Of a DNA stretch of 9,570 bases, positions 8,045 through 9,570 are shown piece by piece. How positions within the stretch are numbered: position 1 is the first letter of the stretch; the number at the start of each line of letters is the position of its first letter. The position numbers and the translations under genes are program-made. The notes beneath the pieces were generated by a model. That model searched no databases. It was not told the origin of the DNA and saw only the letters and a list, made by a program, of their open reading frames with translations. The stretch is from an uncultured Bacteroides sp. (lineage in GTDB: Bacteria > Bacteroidota > Bacteroidia > Bacteroidales > Bacteroidaceae), in the NCBI GenBank assembly GCA_900555635.1, contig USLU01000122.1, positions 1 through 9,570 on the forward strand, read 5' to 3'.

Positions 8045-8608
8045 CTAGATAAAAAGTATAATGAAGTAATAGTAATCGGTCAAGTATTCGCGTAGTTTTT
8101 TATAGGCTATTTTCTTTAAAGTATGCACGGTTTCGCTAGATACATTAAGCTGTGTGGCAATTTCGGCATTCTTTTTTCCTTCCAGGGCAAGGCGCATGAT
8201 GGCACGCATTTGTTGGGGCAGCTTGTCAATGGCTTCCGTCAGTATGCGGTAGGTTTCTTCCTCCACCACAGCATCGTGAAAGAAAGCATCCGTTTCTTTG
8301 CTGATGATCTTCTGGGCATACTCATAAACCACCTTCGAATGTTCAAGCTCATTCAATGCTTTGTTGCGCACAGCCGTATAAAGAAATGCTTTCACCTGGT
8401 GCAGGTAAAAGAAGTCTTCCCTGATCTGCCACAGTTTGGCAAAAGCATCTTGCACAATATCGGCCGAGGCTTCCGCTTCTTCGGCATACCGGGAGGCAAA
8501 CAAGCAGAGAGGCACATAATATTTATTGAAAATATCATGAAATTCCTGCTCATCCAATCGGATGCTAACCATCGGACAAGCGTTGTTTATAACCAAACTA
8601 GTTGCCAT
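8045..8608 (-). CDS. ECF-type RNA polymerase sigma factor (sigma-70 family)
   Basis: 187-residue extracytoplasmic-function sigma factor of the Bacteroidetes SusCD-linked type. Region 2 spans about 22-90 (FHDIFNKYYVPLCLFASRY, then ADIVQDAFAKLWQIRE and LYTAVRNKALNELEH), covering core binding and -10 recognition. Region 4 spans about 123-176 (AIDKLPQQMRAIMRLALEG, then NAEIATQLNVSSETVHTLKKIAYKKLREYL) with the helix-turn-helix that reads the -35 element. There is no region 1 or 3, as expected. The protein ends in a short hydrophobic tail, YYYFIILFI. I keep the ATG at 8608, which has an AAAGA-rich leader. An in-frame ATG at 8572 (before VSIRLDEQEF) would give 175 residues and still hold both domains. 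The FecR-like gene downstream is its expected inhibitor, and the STN-type SusC should be the signal source. The stop codon is TAG at 8045. Confidence 0.95.
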   Translation of the reverse strand: MATSLVINNACPMVSIRLDEQEFHDIFNKYYVPLCLFASRYAEEAEASADIVQDAFAKLWQIREDFFYLHQVKAFLYTAVRNKALNELEHSKVVYEYAQKIISKETDAFFHDAVVEEETYRILTEAIDKLPQQMRAIMRLALEGKKNAEIATQLNVSSETVHTLKKIAYKKLREYLTDYYYFIILFI

Positions 8609-8626
8609 ATTCTTTATATACAGAAT

Positions 8627-8710
8627 GCGAATATACGAAATTCATAGGATATTAGCGCAGAAGCAACACATAATGTAAGATATTCGCCTCTTTTTCTATC
8701 CAAGTGTTGC
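8627..8710. repeat. Interleaved short inverted repeats in the divergent intergenic region
   Basis: GCGAATAT at 8627-8634 is the exact inverse of ATATTCGC at 8680-8687. GCAACAC at 8663-8669 is the exact inverse of GTGTTGC at 8704-8710. The order is A-B-A'-B', so as RNA both pairs could form together only as a pseudoknot. GTGTT at 8704-8708 can also pair with AACAC at 8714-8718. Arms of 7-8 bp can arise by chance in AT-rich DNA. Confidence 0.35.
8628..8635 (-). promoter_or_regulatory. Possible -7 element upstream of the ECF sigma gene
   Basis: On the minus strand this reads TATATTCG, one mismatch from TAnnTTTG. It would place initiation very close to the ATG at 8608 (leader about 12-15 nt). 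No good -33 element lies at the proper distance. A second weak candidate on the same strand is TGTTTTTG (8710-8717) with ATTG at 8736-8739 and an 18-nt spacer. It would give a leader of about 95 nt. I cannot choose between them. Confidence 0.25.
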
Positions 8711-8833
8711 AAAAACACATATAATTTAAAGGTATCAATTATGGCTGACAAGTAGATAAAGTATGGTAAGACATGAAATGTCTCCATGTATTGTTTAAAA
8801 GAACAACAGATTTCATTAGCTTTGCAAAAACAC
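8707..8833. repeat. 12-bp direct repeat TTGCAAAAACAC (two copies)
   Basis: Exact copies lie at 8707-8718 and 8822-8833. The downstream copy begins inside the -7 element of the nitroreductase promoter, so it covers the start of transcription. The upstream copy lies 115 bp away in the same divergent intergenic region and is part of the small palindrome GTGTTgcaaaAACAC. Only the two 12-bp ends are repeated; the sequence between them is not. Confidence 0.5.
8791..8824 (+). promoter_or_regulatory. Bacteroides-type promoter of the nitroreductase gene
   Basis: TAGCTTTG at 8817-8824 matches the -7 consensus TAnnTTTG exactly. TTGTTT at 8791-8796 is a plausible but imperfect -33 element, at 20 nt counted from GTTT. 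Initiation near 8830 leaves a leader of about 15 nt with AAAGAG before the ATG at 8846. An in-frame ATG at 8786 lies upstream of the promoter and therefore cannot be the start of this transcript. Confidence 0.65.
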
Positions 8834-8845
8834 TTAAAGAGAAAT

Positions 8846-9490
8846 ATGAAAAGAATGAAATTGATGTTTGCAGGTATCTGCCTACTATTGTGTTGCGGAT
8901 GCAGTACACTAGTGAAAAAGGAGTCGGGCGAAAAAGTTGAAAACAGTAAAGAGAATGCTGTTATCGAAACAATCATGTCGCGCCGTAGCATCCGTAAGTA
9001 CACCCCACAAGCCGTAAACCGTGATACCATGCAGATTATTCTGGATTGTGGTATCAATGCTCCGAATGGGCAGAACAAGCAATCGTGGGAAATTAGAGTA
9101 GTAGATAATCCGGAATTCATTAACGGCATTACCGAGGTATATAAGAAAGAGAATCCGAAAGCAGCCGAAGATCCGAACTTCAAGAATATGTTCCGCAACG
9201 CATCAACGGTAGTGTTTATTGCCAATGATTTATCGTATGATTTGTCTCAGATTGACTGCGGCCTGCTTGGCGAGAATATGATTCTTTCCGCATGGTCCAT
9301 GGGCATCGGTTCCTGCTGCCTAGGCGGACCTACACGGTTTATGATGTCTTCTCCCGGTGCTGCCGAATATATGAAGAAGTTGGATATTCCCGAAGGGTAT
9401 CAGTTGCTTTACTGCATCGCATTTGGTTATCCGGACGAAACTCCTGCGGCTAAACCAAGAAATGCAGCAAAAGTGAAGTTCATAGACTAA
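8846..9490 (+). CDS. Nitroreductase-family lipoprotein (FMN-dependent oxidoreductase)
   Basis: 214-residue protein joining a lipoprotein signal to a nitroreductase fold. The N-terminus MKRMKLMFAGICLLLCCGC carries a hydrophobic core and a lipobox ending in G-Cys19, so the enzyme should be exported and membrane-anchored. The catalytic part shows the FMN-phosphate motif RRSIRKY (46-52), NAPNGQNKQSW (71-81), and the conserved helix DCGLLGENMILSAWSMGIGSCCLGG (137-161), ending with GYPDETP. Family members reduce nitro compounds, quinones or flavin-linked substrates with NAD(P)H; the substrate here is unknown. I chose the ATG at 8846 because a good promoter lies just upstream and because it starts a proper signal peptide. 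The in-frame ATG at 8786 would add 20 residues and bury the signal. Export of an FMN enzyme that normally uses cytosolic NAD(P)H is notable but occurs in Bacteroides relatives. The gene is divergent from the sigma-factor gene and looks monocistronic. Confidence 0.93.
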   Translation: MKRMKLMFAGICLLLCCGCSTLVKKESGEKVENSKENAVIETIMSRRSIRKYTPQAVNRDTMQIILDCGINAPNGQNKQSWEIRVVDNPEFINGITEVYKKENPKAAEDPNFKNMFRNASTVVFIANDLSYDLSQIDCGLLGENMILSAWSMGIGSCCLGGPTRFMMSSPGAAEYMKKLDIPEGYQLLYCIAFGYPDETPAAKPRNAAKVKFID

Positions 9491-9515
9491 CAATGAGGAG
9501 GCATAAAATGGAAAT

Positions 9516-9548
9516 GGAGGTGTGTCAAAATGCACATCTCCTTTTTTT
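9516..9548 (+). terminator. Rho-independent terminator after the nitroreductase gene
   Basis: GGAGGTGTGT (9516-9525) pairs with GCACATCTCC (9532-9541) over 10 bp with two G-T wobbles and a 6-nt loop (CAAAAT). Seven T residues follow at 9542-9548. It lies 25 nt after the stop codon and is a strong canonical terminator, consistent with a single-gene transcript. Confidence 0.93.
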
Positions 9549-9570
9549 ACGCACAAAGCCCCGACTTTCA

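Noticed and set aside
8614..9225. 203-codon open frame on the minus strand opposite the nitroreductase gene
   Set aside because: It lies antisense to a clear family member with catalytic motifs, shows no domain of its own, and covers both divergent promoters.
9508..9570. Possible small gene beginning ATG at 9508 after a GAGGAG-like site, open to the window end
   Set aside because: Its first codons run straight through the strong terminator hairpin and T-tract at 9516-9548, so it is very unlikely to be transcribed or translated.
1..9570. Mobile elements, phage genes, CRISPR arrays or toxin-antitoxin pairs
   Set aside because: No transposase, integrase, regularly spaced repeats or small paired genes are seen. 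All long frames are accounted for by the seven genes listed.

Overview
The window looks like chromosomal DNA from a gut Bacteroides or a close relative in the Bacteroidales. The evidence is a SusC/SusD outer-membrane pair, a Bacteroidetes-type ECF sigma factor with a FecR-type anti-sigma factor, lipoprotein signals with Cys-rich lipoboxes, weak Shine-Dalgarno sites, and promoter-like sequences that fit the Bacteroides -7 consensus TAnnTTTG. I cannot name the species. I see no tRNA, rRNA, CRISPR array, transposase or integrase.

Layout. (1) Positions 1-617, + strand: the C-terminal part (204 residues) of an ATP-dependent phosphoenolpyruvate carboxykinase (pckA), with the codon bias of a highly expressed gene, followed by a hairpin terminator at 649-678. 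(2) Positions 8608 down to 705, - strand: a five-gene regulatory and uptake locus. Read 5'->3' it is ECF sigma factor, FecR-like anti-sigma factor, SusC-like TonB-dependent transporter with an N-terminal STN signalling domain, SusD-like surface lipoprotein, and a secreted PPP-family metallophosphoesterase. A 141-nt gap separates the sigma and anti-sigma genes and holds a good candidate promoter and short repeats. The last four genes are tightly packed (gaps of 19, 19 and 3 nt) and are probably one transcript. (3) Positions 8609-8845: a divergent intergenic region with promoters and several short repeats. (4) Positions 8846-9490, + strand: a nitroreductase-family lipoprotein with its own promoter and a strong terminator at 9516-9548.

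How the genes probably work together. SusD captures a ligand at the cell surface and SusC imports it using TonB. The STN domain of SusC contacts the periplasmic part of the FecR-like protein, and this releases the sigma factor to activate the locus. This is the known logic of trans-envelope regulated SusCD loci. The unusual point is the last gene. Instead of a glycoside hydrolase or protease, the operon ends in an exported Ser/Thr-phosphatase-like metallophosphoesterase. That suggests, but does not prove, a phosphorylated ligand or a role in surface or periplasmic dephosphorylation. The substrate cannot be read from the sequence.
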